NCBI RefSeq assembly: GCF_001421165.1
Contig: NZ_LMKB01000001.1
Location: 171,259-235,258, forward strand
From: Frigoribacterium sp. Leaf8
GTDB lineage: Bacteria > Actinomycetota > Actinomycetes > Actinomycetales > Microbacteriaceae
Length of the DNA: 64,000 nucleotides
Reading direction: 5' to 3'
The notes under the pieces are model-generated. The model saw nothing but the letters and a program-made list of their open reading frames with translations, was not told the DNA's origin and did not search any database. Below are positions 26,001 to 35,237 of the stretch, piece after piece. The first letter of the stretch is position 1, and each line of letters begins with the position of its first letter. Position numbers and translations under genes: made by a program.

Positions 26001-26021
26001 TTACTACATCGTATGGAGTAA
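26001..26021. promoter_or_regulatory. Palindromic ROK-type operator of the mannoside operon
   Basis: A 21-base inverted repeat (TTACTaCAT - CGT - ATGgAGTAA) lies about 60 bases before the binding-protein gene, in an otherwise GC-rich gap. It is the likely target of the ROK repressor encoded next door. Its half site TTACT resembles, but is not identical to, the TTTACTAAC sites of the first ROK system. Confidence 0.6.
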
Positions 26022-26070
26022 CTCGTGTCAAGACGCCGGACCGCATCGGTCCGGTAACGGCGCCCGAGCC

Positions 26071-26153
26071 GAGGAGGCGCGGGTCGGGCCCCCGCGGGGC
26101 GCGGGTCGCGACCGCAGGAGGCGCGGGTCGGGACCCGAGGAGGCGCGGGTCGG
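26071..26153 (+). repeat. Cluster of three copies of the dispersed 14-mer
   Basis: Exact copies of GGAGGCGCGGGTCG occur at 26073-26086, 26117-26130 and 26139-26152, with a degenerate GGCGCGGGTCG between them. The cluster begins seven bases beyond the ROK stop codon and fills most of the gap before the palindromic operator. Confidence 0.85.
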
Positions 26154-26158
26154 CCCCG

Positions 26159-27445
26159 TCAGGCGCGGATCAGCAGGGCGGAGGGTCGCGGCGAGAACGT
26201 CTGGTCGAGCACGAGGCAGGCGGCTCCGACGGCCGCGACGTCGATGCCGATCGACGACTCGACGAGCCGGATCGGGTGTTTCGGGATCAGCGCCGGGTCG
26301 TCGCGGAGCGCGGCCGGCAGCACCGCGAGGACGTGCCGCGACAGCGGCGCCCAGAACGGGCCGCCGAAGACGACCTCGTCGAGGTCGAGCAGGTTGACGA
26401 TGGTCACGAGGGCACGCGCGAGGTGTCGGCCCGCGCCGTGCAGCACCCCGAGGGCGCCCGCGTCTCCCAGGTCGGCCTTGCCGACCAGGGCGCCGAACGC
26501 CTCGTCGATGCGGCGCATGTCGACGTCGTCCCCGCTGCGAGCCGCCTCGGCGAGCGCCTCGTCCGAGACGTCCCCCTCGAGCAGCACTCTCGTGGCCGCG
26601 GCCTCCCGCACGAGGGCGTGCGGCGTGATGAGCTCCCCGACGCAGCCGATGCGCCCGCAGGTGCAGCGGTGGCCGTGGTCGTCGACCATCACGTGCCCCG
26701 AGTCCCCCGCGTTCGCGCTGGCCCCGCGCAGCACGTCGCCGCCGAGCACGAGCCCGGTGCCGTAACCGGTGCCGTAGTAGACGAAGGCGAAGTCGCTGCG
26801 CTCACCCGCGCCTCCGTCGCTGAGCCAGAGCTCGGCGACCGCGCAGGCCGTGACGTCCTTCTCGAGCAGCACCGGCAGACCGGTCGCCTCGCTGAGCGCC
26901 CGACGCAACGGCACGTGCCGCCAGAGGGGCATCATCGGGGGGTCGAGCACGAGGCCGGGCCCGATGTCGACCGGGCCGGGCGAGGCGATGCCGACCCCCA
27001 GCAGCAGGTCGCGGTCGACGCCGCTCGTGACGACCAGTCCGTCGATGGCCCGTGCCATGAGGGCCACCACCTCGTCGGGTTCGCTGGCGGAGGGCGTCAA
27101 CTCTCGGGCGTGGGCGACGACCGTGCCGACGAGGTCGAGCAGGACGAACGTCAGCACGGCGGGGTCGATGTGCACGCCCACGGCGAAGCGCCCGCGGGAC
27201 TCGAGCTGCAGCATGGTGCGGGGCTTGCCGGGACCACTGATGACGGTGCCGCTCTCGCGGATGAGCCCCGCCTCGATCAATCGGCGCGAGACGTTCGTCA
27301 CGGCCTGGGGACTGAGTCCGGTGCGCCCGGCGATCTCGGTCCGGCTGAGGCCCGCGCTCTCCCGCCGGATGGCGTCGAGCACGACCGACCGGTTGTAGCC
27401 GCCGATCGCCGGCAGGTTCGTCCCGCGGTTCATTCTCGTCATCAT
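26159..27445 (-). CDS. ROK-family transcriptional repressor (mannoside operon)
   Basis: This regulator of about 428 residues has an N-terminal winged helix (GLSRTEIAGRTGLSPQAVTNVSRR) and a C-terminal ROK domain. The zinc motif is present (G-H-V-M-V-D-D-H-G-H-R-C-T-C-G-R-I-G-C). The ATP loop is replaced by VGVHIDPAVLTF, so it is not a kinase. It lies directly upstream of the mannoside operon in the same orientation. In-frame ATGs at 27445, 27442 and 27433 cannot be separated because no clear ribosome-binding site is visible. Confidence 0.9.
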   Translation of the reverse strand: MMTRMNRGTNLPAIGGYNRSVVLDAIRRESAGLSRTEIAGRTGLSPQAVTNVSRRLIEAGLIRESGTVISGPGKPRTMLQLESRGRFAVGVHIDPAVLTFVLLDLVGTVVAHARELTPSASEPDEVVALMARAIDGLVVTSGVDRDLLLGVGIASPGPVDIGPGLVLDPPMMPLWRHVPLRRALSEATGLPVLLEKDVTACAVAELWLSDGGAGERSDFAFVYYGTGYGTGLVLGGDVLRGASANAGDSGHVMVDDHGHRCTCGRIGCVGELITPHALVREAAATRVLLEGDVSDEALAEAARSGDDVDMRRIDEAFGALVGKADLGDAGALGVLHGAGRHLARALVTIVNLLDLDEVVFGGPFWAPLSRHVLAVLPAALRDDPALIPKHPIRLVESSIGIDVAAVGAACLVLDQTFSPRPSALLIRA

Positions 27446-27520
27446 CCACGACGTCGGGGGGTCGCGCGCGCACCACCGCCGGTCATCCGCCCGACGGTGG
27501 TGCCCGTCGGGACGCCCCGT

Positions 27521-27526
27521 TACCCT
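27521..27526 (+). promoter_or_regulatory. Candidate -10 of the GNAT gene at 27533
   Basis: TACCCT lies six bases before the ATG and no ribosome-binding site is seen, consistent with a leaderless mRNA. Confidence 0.5.
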
Positions 27527-27532
27527 GAACGC

Positions 27533-28003
27533 ATGTCTGGACTGCGCCTCGAAGAACTGTCCGCCGCCACCGTCGTCGCGGCCAACAACCTCACCCTCAA
27601 GCCGGGGCAAGAGCAGTTCGTCGCCCCCGTCTCGCACTCGATCGCCGAGGCGTACGTCAACCCGACCACCGCCTGGCCCCGCGTCGTGGTCGACGACGAC
27701 GACACGGTGGTCGGCTTCATCATGGGCAACTTCGACGCCGAGGCCGACGACGAGGCGCTGCGCAGCTGCATCTGGCGCATCAACGTCGAGGCCGACGCCC
27801 AGGGCCGGGGCATCGGCCGGTTCGCCGTGCACGCCCTCGCCGACGAGGCCCGCAGCCGCGGCTTCGACCGGGTCACCGTCATCTACGAGCCGGGTGACGA
27901 CGGGCCCGAGGACTTCTTCCACCACATCGGCTTCGAGGTCATCGGCGAGACGCCCTACGGCGAGCACGTCGCGGGCCTGACCCTGGCGTCGTCACAGGTC
28001 TGA
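27533..28003 (+). CDS. GNAT-family N-acetyltransferase
   Basis: The 156-residue acetyltransferase has the acetyl-CoA loop in INVEADAQGRGIGRFAVHALADEA (Q/R-x-x-G-x-G/A). The N-terminal strand-helix layout is typical of small GNATs, including diamine acetyltransferases. The substrate is unknown. It is followed after 25 bases by an alkyltransferase-like gene, so the two may be cotranscribed. Confidence 0.88.
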   Translation: MSGLRLEELSAATVVAANNLTLKPGQEQFVAPVSHSIAEAYVNPTTAWPRVVVDDDDTVVGFIMGNFDAEADDEALRSCIWRINVEADAQGRGIGRFAVHALADEARSRGFDRVTVIYEPGDDGPEDFFHHIGFEVIGETPYGEHVAGLTLASSQV

Positions 28004-28028
28004 GCCGGCACCGCGTGAGGCCGACGAC

Positions 28029-28421
28029 GTGACCCCGGGCGCCTCCACCCGCGGCGGCGAGCCCGCGCCGCACCCCGGCCCCGACCCCGGGCCCGGCCTG
28101 GCCCCCGGCCCCGGCCCCGACCCCGACGACTTCGTCTCGCAGGTCCTCGCCGTCGTCGAGTCGATCCCGCCGGGCCGCGTGATGACCTACGGGTCGGTCG
28201 CCGCCGCCCTCGGGTCGCGGGCCTCCCGTGCCGTCGGCCAGGTGATGGCCTACGCCGGGGCCGACCTGCCCTGGTGGCGGGTGATCCGCGCCTCGGGCCA
28301 CGCCCCGCGCGACCACGAGCAGCGCGCCCTCGAGCAGTACCGGGTCGAGGGCACGCCTCTGCTGTGGAGCCGGTCGGGCACCTTCCGCGTCGATCTGGAG
28401 CGCGCCTCCCACCGCCCCTGA
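28029..28421 (+). CDS. Alkyltransferase-like (ATL) DNA-damage protein
   Basis: This MGMT-family protein binds O6-alkylguanine but should not dealkylate it. The C-terminal domain has the DNA-binding helix PPGRVMTYGSVAAALGSRAS and the Arg finger region. At the place where true MGMTs have the reactive P-C-H-R-V it reads PWWRVI, so the catalytic Cys is replaced by Trp, as in known ATL proteins. ATLs flag lesions for nucleotide excision repair. A low-complexity Pro/Gly N-terminus of about 33 residues precedes the domain. It starts with GTG. Confidence 0.9.
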   Translation: MTPGASTRGGEPAPHPGPDPGPGLAPGPGPDPDDFVSQVLAVVESIPPGRVMTYGSVAAALGSRASRAVGQVMAYAGADLPWWRVIRASGHAPRDHEQRALEQYRVEGTPLLWSRSGTFRVDLERASHRP

Positions 28422-28539
28422 CCGGGCCGAGACTCAGGGCCGGGCCGACGGCTCGTGGCCGGAACGGGCGAGTTCGACGACGACGGTCGTCCACGGCCGC
28501 CCGCCTCCCCCGGCGCCGCCCGCCGTCGCCCGGGTCGCC

Positions 28540-29328
28540 TCAGCGCGTCCGGTCGTAGGGGGTCGTCGTCGACACGGCGACCAGACCCGACCGCTCGAGG
28601 ATCGGACGCGAGTCGTCGGTCGAGTCGCTGTGCACGAGGGTCTTGCCCTGCGCGAGGGCGGAACGCGCGCGCGCCGCGGTCAACGCCCGGTAGATGCCCC
28701 GGTGGCGGTACGCCTCGAGCGTGGCGCCGCCCCAGATGCCGACGAAGTCCGTGCCGGGGACGGGTTCGAGCCGGCCTCCGCTGACCATCCGGCCGTCGAC
28801 CTCGGCGACCCAGAGCTCCATGCCGTCGCCACGGCCCAACCGGGACAGCAGCGCGTCGGCCATCCGCGCGTCGACCGCCTCGCCGAACGCCTCGTCGACC
28901 ATCGCACTCATCGCCCGCACGTCCGCCTCGGTGGTGACCCGACGCACCGTCACGCCCTCGGGCACCTCGCCGAGGCCCGCTATTGCGGCGAGCGGCCCGA
29001 TCATGATCGACTCGGGCTCGCCGGGTTCGAAACCCGAGGCCATGAGTGCGTCGTGCAGCCCGGGGGCACGGTCGTGCCCCCGGGTCTTCCACTCGACCCG
29101 GGTGATCTCGTCGTCGGCGTCGAAGTGCTCGACGGCGGCCGCCACCAGCGCGCGCACCGCGTCGGCGTCCGCGTCGCCGAGGTCGCGGTAGGTGACGAAC
29201 CCGCGACCACCGGCGAAGGTGACGAGCCGCAACGGACCGTGGCGGGTGACCGCGATCGCACTCGGCGTCTCGGCGTCGGTGCGGAGTTGCTCGTCGTAGG
29301 CCTGCAGGTAGCTCGTCGCGTCGGTCAT
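28540..29328 (-). CDS. Tandem GNAT-type acetyltransferase
   Basis: The product of about 262 residues appears to hold two GNAT units. The first is degenerate (about 30-120). The second, C-terminal unit is intact (VEVDGRMVSGGRLEPVP), followed by a CoA-binding helix A-Y-R-H-R-G-I-Y-R-A-L. The substrate is unknown. ATG 29328 is preferred over GTG 29337 because TAGCGT lies seven bases before it and overlaps the upstream alternative. Confidence 0.83.
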   Translation of the reverse strand: MTDATSYLQAYDEQLRTDAETPSAIAVTRHGPLRLVTFAGGRGFVTYRDLGDADADAVRALVAAAVEHFDADDEITRVEWKTRGHDRAPGLHDALMASGFEPGEPESIMIGPLAAIAGLGEVPEGVTVRRVTTEADVRAMSAMVDEAFGEAVDARMADALLSRLGRGDGMELWVAEVDGRMVSGGRLEPVPGTDFVGIWGGATLEAYRHRGIYRALTAARARSALAQGKTLVHSDSTDDSRPILERSGLVAVSTTTPYDRTR

Positions 29329-29335
29329 CGAGGCC

Positions 29336-29341
29336 ACGCTA
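29336..29341 (-). promoter_or_regulatory. Candidate -10 of the tandem GNAT gene
   Basis: TAGCGT lies seven bases before the ATG at 29328. It overlaps the competing GTG and so argues against that start. Confidence 0.5.
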
Positions 29342-29385
29342 GCCGAGCCCGGACGGCGGGCGGGGCCCGCCGTCCGGGCCCCGCC

Positions 29386-31311
29386 TCACACGAGCGAGTC
29401 GCGCCACGCGGCGTGGAGCTGCGCGAAGCGGCCGGTGCCTGCGATCAGGTCGTCGGGGGTGCCGTCCTCGACGATCTTGCCGTGCTCCATCACGAGCACC
29501 CGGTCGGCGATCGCGACCGTCGACAGGCGGTGCGCGATGATGACCGCGGTGCGGTCGGCGAGCAGCGTCTGCAGGGCCTCTTGCACCATGCGCTCGGACG
29601 GGATGTCGAGCGACGCGGTCGCCTCGTCGAGGATCAGCACGCTCGGGTTCGCGATGAACGCCCGGGCGAACGACAGCAACTGGCGTTGCCCGGCCGACAC
29701 CCGGCCGCCGCGCTTGTTCACGTCGGTGTCGTACCCGTCGGGCAGGGCCTCGATGAACTCGTGCGCCCCGACCGCCTTCGCCGCCCGCACGATCTCGTCG
29801 CGCGTCGCGTCGGGCTTGCCGAGCGAGATGTTGTCGGCCACCGAACCCGAGAAGAGGTACGCCTCCTGCGTCACCATGACGATGGCGCGGCGGAGGTCCT
29901 TCGGGTGCAGGTCGCGCAGGTCGACGCCGTCGAGCGTCACGGCACCGCGCGTCGGGTCGTAGAAGCGCGAGATCAGCTTCGCCAACGTCGACTTGCCGGC
30001 CCCCGTCGATCCGACGAGGGCGATGGTCTGCCCCGCCGGCACGTGGAGGTCGAAGCCGGGCAGCACGACCGTGTCGGCGTTGTAGGCGAACTCGACGTCG
30101 TCGAAGTGCACCTGCCCCTTGGCGTCCCACAGGTCGACCGGGCGCGTCGGGTCGGGCACGCTCGGCTGCTCCTCGAGCACGCCCGAGATCTTCTCGAGCG
30201 CGGCGGACGCCGACTGGTAGCCGTTGTAGAACATGGCCATCTCTTCGGCCGGGTCGAAGAACCGCTTCGCGTACAGCGCCACCGCCAGCAGGGCACCGAT
30301 CTCGAGCGAGCCGTCGATCACCCGGAAGCCGCCGAACAGCACGACCGCCGCGAGGGTCGCGTTGCCGATGAGCACCAGGCCCGGGTCGAAGGTGCCGAAC
30401 AACGTGAACACCTTCGAGTTGGCCTGCCGGTAGTCCTCGACGTGACCGGCGTACTCCTTCTCGTTGCGCGCCTCCTTGCGGAAGGCCTGCACGGCACGCA
30501 TGCCCGTCATCGTCTCGACGAAGTGCACGATGACGCGGGCGCTCGTGACGCGCGTCGCCCGGAACAGCTTCTGCGAGCGCACCTGGAACCACCGGGTCAA
30601 CGCCACGAGCGGCACGAGGGCGACGGCGAGGACGAGGCCGCTCTGCGGGTCGAGCGCGACCAGGGCGACGGCGGTGAAGACCATGTACAGCAGGCCCGAC
30701 ACCAGCTGGTTGATGCCCGAGTCGAGCAGCTCGCGGATCGAGTCCAGGTCGCTCGTCTGGCGCGAGATGATGCGGCCCGACGTGTACGTCTCGTGGAACT
30801 CGAGGCTGAGCCGCTGCGTGTGCAGGAACAGCCGCTTGCGCAGGTCGAACAGGATCGCCTGGCTGATCCGCGCCGACAGCACCGTGTACTGCGCCATCAG
30901 CACCGCACCGATCACGCCGGTCACCAGGTAGGCGACCACGACGAGGATCGCCGGTGCCCAGTCCTGGTCGTCCATCAGGGCCGGCAGGGCGGTGTCGATG
31001 CCGATCGCGATCAGGGCCGGCCCCGCGACCTGCGAGGCCGTGCTGATCACGACGACGACGCCCATCAACGCGAGTCGCCAGCGCAGCGGGTGCACGAGCG
31101 AGCCGAGGAGGCGCAGCGACCGACGGCGGAGCCTCTTGCTCTCGTCCTTGGTGAAGTTCTCGCGCTCCTCGCCGCGGACGCCCTGCGTCGTCGAGCCCTG
31201 CTCGGCGCGCTTCTCGGCCGGCGTGCGGCCGTCCAACGCCTCGCGCTCGACGGGGCCGTCGGCGACCGCCGGGCGATCGGGACGGTCGTCCTCGAGTGTC
31301 GTGTCGGTCAT
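29386..31311 (-). CDS. ABC exporter half-transporter (consensus ATPase site partner)
   Basis: The 641-residue protein fuses a six-helix exporter membrane domain (about 85-370) to an ATPase domain. It has Walker [10 protein letters not shown], Walker [12 protein letters not shown] with the catalytic Glu, and H-loop IIAHRLST. Its signature motif is VSAGQ rather than LSGGQ. Paired with the preceding half-transporter, it supplies the good Walker motifs of the catalytic site and the poor signature of the degenerate site. A charged N-terminal extension of about 80 residues is present. Its ATG overlaps the stop of the partner (ATGA). The substrate may be a drug, lipid or peptide. Confidence 0.93.
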   Translation of the reverse strand: MTDTTLEDDRPDRPAVADGPVEREALDGRTPAEKRAEQGSTTQGVRGEERENFTKDESKRLRRRSLRLLGSLVHPLRWRLALMGVVVVISTASQVAGPALIAIGIDTALPALMDDQDWAPAILVVVAYLVTGVIGAVLMAQYTVLSARISQAILFDLRKRLFLHTQRLSLEFHETYTSGRIISRQTSDLDSIRELLDSGINQLVSGLLYMVFTAVALVALDPQSGLVLAVALVPLVALTRWFQVRSQKLFRATRVTSARVIVHFVETMTGMRAVQAFRKEARNEKEYAGHVEDYRQANSKVFTLFGTFDPGLVLIGNATLAAVVLFGGFRVIDGSLEIGALLAVALYAKRFFDPAEEMAMFYNGYQSASAALEKISGVLEEQPSVPDPTRPVDLWDAKGQVHFDDVEFAYNADTVVLPGFDLHVPAGQTIALVGSTGAGKSTLAKLISRFYDPTRGAVTLDGVDLRDLHPKDLRRAIVMVTQEAYLFSGSVADNISLGKPDATRDEIVRAAKAVGAHEFIEALPDGYDTDVNKRGGRVSAGQRQLLSFARAFIANPSVLILDEATASLDIPSERMVQEALQTLLADRTAVIIAHRLSTVAIADRVLVMEHGKIVEDGTPDDLIAGTGRFAQLHAAWRDSLV

Positions 31312-33143
31312 GCGAGCACCTCCTCTCGGGTGGTGGTGGAGTCGTCGTCGAGCGACGAGATGACGTAGCGGTAGTGCTCGTTGCTCGCGATGAGGTCGGA
31401 GTGCCGGCCCACCGCGGTGACCGTGCCGTTCTGGAGCAGCGCGACCCGGTCGGCCAGGGTGACCGTCGACGGCCGGTGCGCGACGATCAGCGAGGTCGTG
31501 GACGCGAGCACGCGTCGCAGACCGGCCTCGACCCGCGCCTCGGTGTCGACGTCGAGGGCCGACAACGGGTCGTCGAGCACCAGCACGGCCGGGCGCGCAG
31601 CGATGGCCCGTGCCAGCGCGAGGCGCTGACGCTGGCCGCCGGACAGGCTGAGGCCCTCTTCACCCACGCGGGTGTCGACGCCCTCGGGGAGCCGCTCGAC
31701 GAAGTCGGCCTGCGCGATCTCGAGTGCCTCGCGCATCACCCGGTCGGCCTCGTCGGCGTCGTCGGCGAGGTCGGGGCGACCGAGCAGGACGTTGTCACGG
31801 ACGGACGCACTGAACAGCGTCGCGTCCTCGAACGCCATGCCGATGTGACGGCGGAGCTCTTCACGGCTGAGGTCGCGGACGTCGACACCGTCGATCAGGA
31901 CCTGCCCGCCGGTGACGTCGTAGAGCCGGGACACGAGCGACAGGAGCGTCGTCTTGCCCGAACCGGTGAGACCGACGAGGGCCATCGTCTCGCCGGGCTC
32001 GACGACGAGGTCGACCCCGTTGACGAGGTCGGAGAACTGGGCCGGCGAGTCCTGGTACCGGAAGTGCGTGCCCTTGAACTCGAGTCGACCGTGGGGTTCG
32101 GCGATCGTCGCCGGGTCCTCGGGGTCGGTCACCGTGTTCTCGCTGTCCATCACCTCGAAGTAGCGGTCGACGGCCGTGCGGGTGTCGAAGGTCATCGACA
32201 GGAGGAAGCCGATCGACTCGACCGGCCAGCGCAGCACGGTCGCCGTCGCGAAGAAGGCGAACAGCTGGCCGACGGTCAGCTGGCCGTCGGCGGCCAACCA
32301 GACGCCGCCGAGCAGACAGAGCGCGAAGGCCACGTCGGGGACGAGCAGCAGCCAGAGCCACAGCTTCGAGATGGCCTTCGCCTTCTCGATCTCGGTCCCG
32401 CGGAGGTCCTCGGCCTGCTTGGCGAACTCGCGCAGCGAGTGCTTGCCGCGACCGAAGGCCTTGAGCACGCGGATGCCGTGGACGCTCTCCTCGACGCTGG
32501 TCGCCAGGTCGCCGACCTGGTCCTGGCTGCGGCGGGCGACGACCGAGTAGCGCTTCTCGAACGCGAAGCTGACGAAGAAGACGGGCAGCGACGCCACGAG
32601 GAAGACGAGGCCGAGCACCCAGCTGTACGAGAACAGGACGACGAAGCCGACGACGATCGTGAGCACGTTGACGACGAGCAGCACGACACCGAAGGCGAGC
32701 CAGCGGCGGATGAGGCTCAGGTCGCTGACCGACCGACTGAGCAGCTGACCGCTCTGCCAACGGTCGTGGAACGCCACCGGAAGGTCTTGCAGCTTGGCGT
32801 AGAGGGCGTTGCGCATGGTCGCCTCGACGTGCGTGCTCGGTGTGAGCACCAGGCGACGGCGGGCACCGATCAGGATCGCCTCGGCCACTCCGAGGCCCAG
32901 CACGACGGCGAACGCGGGCCAGACCTGCGATCGGTCACCGCTCGACAGGGGGCCGTCGACGAGCAGTTGCAGGACGAGGGGGATCAGCAGGGCGACGACG
33001 GCGGCGAGCAGGGCCGCGACCATGCCCAACACGATGCGGGGCAGGGCCGGCTTGACGTAGGGGTGGAGCCGCACGAGCGACTGCACCGTCGAGGGGCGCT
33101 TCGCCGGGTCGGGCGGGCGTGCGGACGAGGACTTCTGAGACAT
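31308..33143 (-). CDS. ABC exporter half-transporter (degenerate ATPase site partner)
   Basis: The 611-residue half-transporter has an exporter membrane domain and an ATPase domain. It has Walker [10 protein letters not shown], signature LSGGQRQR, and Walker [13 protein letters not shown], where Asp replaces the catalytic Glu. Together with the neighbouring subunit this makes a heterodimer with one active and one degenerate nucleotide site, as in TM287/288-type exporters. It is the first exporter gene, 171 bases after a small threonine-rich ORF. No ribosome-binding site is obvious before its ATG. Confidence 0.93.
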   Translation of the reverse strand: MSQKSSSARPPDPAKRPSTVQSLVRLHPYVKPALPRIVLGMVAALLAAVVALLIPLVLQLLVDGPLSSGDRSQVWPAFAVVLGLGVAEAILIGARRRLVLTPSTHVEATMRNALYAKLQDLPVAFHDRWQSGQLLSRSVSDLSLIRRWLAFGVVLLVVNVLTIVVGFVVLFSYSWVLGLVFLVASLPVFFVSFAFEKRYSVVARRSQDQVGDLATSVEESVHGIRVLKAFGRGKHSLREFAKQAEDLRGTEIEKAKAISKLWLWLLLVPDVAFALCLLGGVWLAADGQLTVGQLFAFFATATVLRWPVESIGFLLSMTFDTRTAVDRYFEVMDSENTVTDPEDPATIAEPHGRLEFKGTHFRYQDSPAQFSDLVNGVDLVVEPGETMALVGLTGSGKTTLLSLVSRLYDVTGGQVLIDGVDVRDLSREELRRHIGMAFEDATLFSASVRDNVLLGRPDLADDADEADRVMREALEIAQADFVERLPEGVDTRVGEEGLSLSGGQRQRLALARAIAARPAVLVLDDPLSALDVDTEARVEAGLRRVLASTTSLIVAHRPSTVTLADRVALLQNGTVTAVGRHSDLIASNEHYRYVISSLDDDSTTTREEVLA

Positions 33144-33314
33144 GGGTGATCCAAGTGTCGTGATCTGGCACGGGCGACCGAACGGAGCGGTGACCCGTGG
33201 TGGAGAAGGTGGTGCGGCGACCGTCCGGGGAGGACGCGCGGTCCCGCGGTCGCGCCCGGAGACGTCGGCGGGCGGTGTGTCGGAGGGGTGCCGGTGGGCG
33301 GCGGACCGTCTCGT

Positions 33315-33413
33315 CTAGACGATCGGCGCCGGGCTCGGAGAGGCCGAGGAGGCGCGACCCACGCGAGCACCATCGGTGGCCGTGCCCACCGTGGTCAGTG
33401 TCGTCGTCGTCAT
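33315..33413 (-). CDS. Threonine-rich 32-aa small ORF upstream of the ABC exporter
   Basis: The ORF begins MTTTTLTTVGTATDG and ends SPAPIV before a TAG. An excellent ribosome-binding site (CAGGAGG, five bases before the ATG at 33413) and a promoter at 33479-33508 support translation. It lies 171 bases before the exporter operon, in the same direction, and holds one copy of the dispersed motif (read G-R-A-S-S). It may be a regulatory leader peptide controlling exporter expression through ribosome stalling or attenuation, or a small secreted or membrane-active peptide. Neither has direct evidence. Confidence 0.55.
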   Translation of the reverse strand: MTTTTLTTVGTATDGARVGRASSASPSPAPIV

Positions 33414-33478
33414 CATGTCCTCCTGAGTGTCGTCATCCGTCCGTGCGGTCGTGTCCGACCGGCTGCGAGCAGCCTTAC

Positions 33479-33508
33479 AGGATATGCGTGCCGTCGACTC
33501 CGCCGCAA
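33479..33508 (-). promoter_or_regulatory. Promoter for the leader ORF and ABC exporter
   Basis: TTGCGG (33503-33508) and TATCCT (33479-33484) are separated by 18 bases. A short palindrome (33461-33474, GGCTGC-GA-GCAGCC) follows immediately and would form a hairpin at the 5' end of the transcript. Confidence 0.55.
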
Positions 33509-33572
33509 GACGGAACGGTTCGGAATCATGGACGACGCGACGCACGCCTCCGGGGCCCCGGCCGACGGCGAC

Positions 33573-35237
33573 CTAGTGGAAGAAGTGGCGCTCGCCCGTG
33601 AAGTACATGGTCACGCCGGCAGCCTTCGCCGCGGCCACGACCTCGTCGTCGCGGATCGACCCGCCGGGCTGGACGACCGCGGCCACGCCGGCGTCGAGCA
33701 GCACCTGCAGGCCGTCGGCGAAGGGGAAGAACGCGTCGGACGCCGCGACCGACCCGGCGGCACGCGCACCGGCGCGGTCGACCGCGAGGTGGCACGAGTC
33801 GACGCGGTTGACCTGGCCCATGCCCACCCCGACGGACGCGCCGCCCGAGGCGAGCAGGATCGCGTTCGACTTGACGGCGCGCGAGGCCTTCCAGGCGAAC
33901 TCGAGGTCGGCTCTCGTCGAGGCGTCGGCCTCGTCGCCGGCCACCAGCGTCCAGCCGTCGGACGTGAACGCGTCGAACCGGTCGGCGTCCTGGACGAGCA
34001 GGCCACCCGAGATCTGCTTGACCTCGCCCGCGTCGCGGGTGAAGTCGGCGGGCAGGGTCAGCAGGCGGATGTTCTTCTTCGCGCTGAGGATCTCGACGGC
34101 CTCGGGGTCGAACGCCGGGGCGATGACGACCTCGGTGAAGATGTCCGCGACGGTCTCGGCCATGGCGCGGGTCACCGGGCGGTTGGCCGCGATGACGCCG
34201 CCGAACGCGGAGACGGGATCGCAGGCGTGCGCCCGCTGGTGCGCGTCGGCGATGGCGTCGACGGCGTCGGGCGAGGCCACGGCGATGCCGCACGGGTTGG
34301 CGTGCTTGATGATCGCGACGGCGGGCTCGTCGAAGTCGTAGGCGGCGCGCAGGGCCGCGTCCGCGTCGACGTAGTTGTTGTACGACATCTCCTTGCCGTG
34401 CAGCTGCGTCGCCTGCGCGATGCCGTGCGCGCCGGGCGTCGCGTAGATCGCGGCGGCCTGGTGGGAGTTCTCGCCGTAGCGGAGGGTGTCCTGCAGCTCG
34501 GCCGAGACGGTGACCGTGGGCTCGAAGCCGGCCCACGCCTCCTGCTCGTCGACGACGGACGAGGAGGCGCGGGTCGCCGCGGCGGACGCGTCGGCCTCGG
34601 CGCGCACACCCACGTGTGCGGCGAAGTACGCCGCGACTGCCGTGTCGTACGCGGCCGTGTGGGCGAAGGCCTCGCCGGCCAGGCGCTGACGCTGGGCGAG
34701 GGTCGTGCCCCCCAGCGTGAGCGCCTTCTCGATCTGCGGGTAGTTCGTCGGCGAGACGACGATCGCGACGTTGGCGTGGTTCTTCGCGGCGGCCCGGACC
34801 ATCGCGGGCCCCCCGATGTCGACGTTCTCGATGACGGTCGGCACGTCGGCACCCGAGGCGACGGTCTCGACGAACGGGTAGAGGTTGACGACGACGAGCT
34901 CGAACGCGGCGATGTCGAGTTCGGCCAGCTGCACCTCGTGCGACTCGAGCCGCAGGTCGGCGAGGATGCCGGCGTGCACCGCGGGGTGCAGCGTCTTGAC
35001 GCGGCCGTCCAGCGACTCGGGGAACCCGGTGACGCTGCTGACCTCGGTGACGGCGTGGCCGGCGTCCCGGATGGCCTGGGCGGTCGAGCCGGTCGACACG
35101 ATCTCGACGCCGGAGGCCGAGAGGGCGGCGGCCAGGTCGAGCAGGCCGGTCTTGTCGCTGACGCTGATCAGGGCACGACGCACGGTCACGGCGTCACGGT
35201 CGCGGTAGAGGCTGGGGTCGATGGCGTGGCCGCTCAT
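33573..35237 (-). CDS. purH: Bifunctional AICAR transformylase/IMP cyclohydrolase
   Basis: PurH catalyses the last two steps of IMP synthesis. The N-terminal MGS-like cyclohydrolase domain begins [17 protein letters not shown]. The C-terminal transformylase domain contains [11 protein letters not shown], the active-site Lys-His in [10 protein letters not shown], and ends [27 protein letters not shown]. Its ATG overlaps the purN stop by four bases. At residues near 220-235, between the two domains, is an Ala/Ser-rich insertion holding a copy of the dispersed motif (read T-R-A-S-S-S). The usual protein is shorter there. Confidence 0.97.
   Translation of the reverse strand: MSGHAIDPSLYRDRDAVTVRRALISVSDKTGLLDLAAALSASGVEIVSTGSTAQAIRDAGHAVTEVSSVTGFPESLDGRVKTLHPAVHAGILADLRLESHEVQLAELDIAAFELVVVNLYPFVETVASGADVPTVIENVDIGGPAMVRAAAKNHANVAIVVSPTNYPQIEKALTLGGTTLAQRQRLAGEAFAHTAAYDTAVAAYFAAHVGVRAEADASAAATRASSSVVDEQEAWAGFEPTVTVSAELQDTLRYGENSHQAAAIYATPGAHGIAQATQLHGKEMSYNNYVDADAALRAAYDFDEPAVAIIKHANPCGIAVASPDAVDAIADAHQRAHACDPVSAFGGVIAANRPVTRAMAETVADIFTEVVIAPAFDPEAVEILSAKKNIRLLTLPADFTRDAGEVKQISGGLLVQDADRFDAFTSDGWTLVAGDEADASTRADLEFAWKASRAVKSNAILLASGGASVGVGMGQVNRVDSCHLAVDRAGARAAGSVAASDAFFPFADGLQVLLDAGVAAVVQPGGSIRDDEVVAAAKAAGVTMYFTGERHFFH
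34563..34576 (+). repeat. Exact copy of dispersed 14-mer inside purH
   Basis: The coding strand reads A-T-R-A-S-S-S in a nonconserved linker of an otherwise highly conserved enzyme. Confidence 0.8.

Noticed and set aside
26159-27445. Annotating the ROK proteins at 16959 and 26159 as kinases
   Set aside because: Both carry an N-terminal winged helix and lack the D-x-G-G-T ATP loop. Only the protein at 18516 has it.
31296-33149. A 617-codon open frame opposite the ABC exporter subunit
   Set aside because: It is an antisense shadow; all ABC motifs are on the minus strand.
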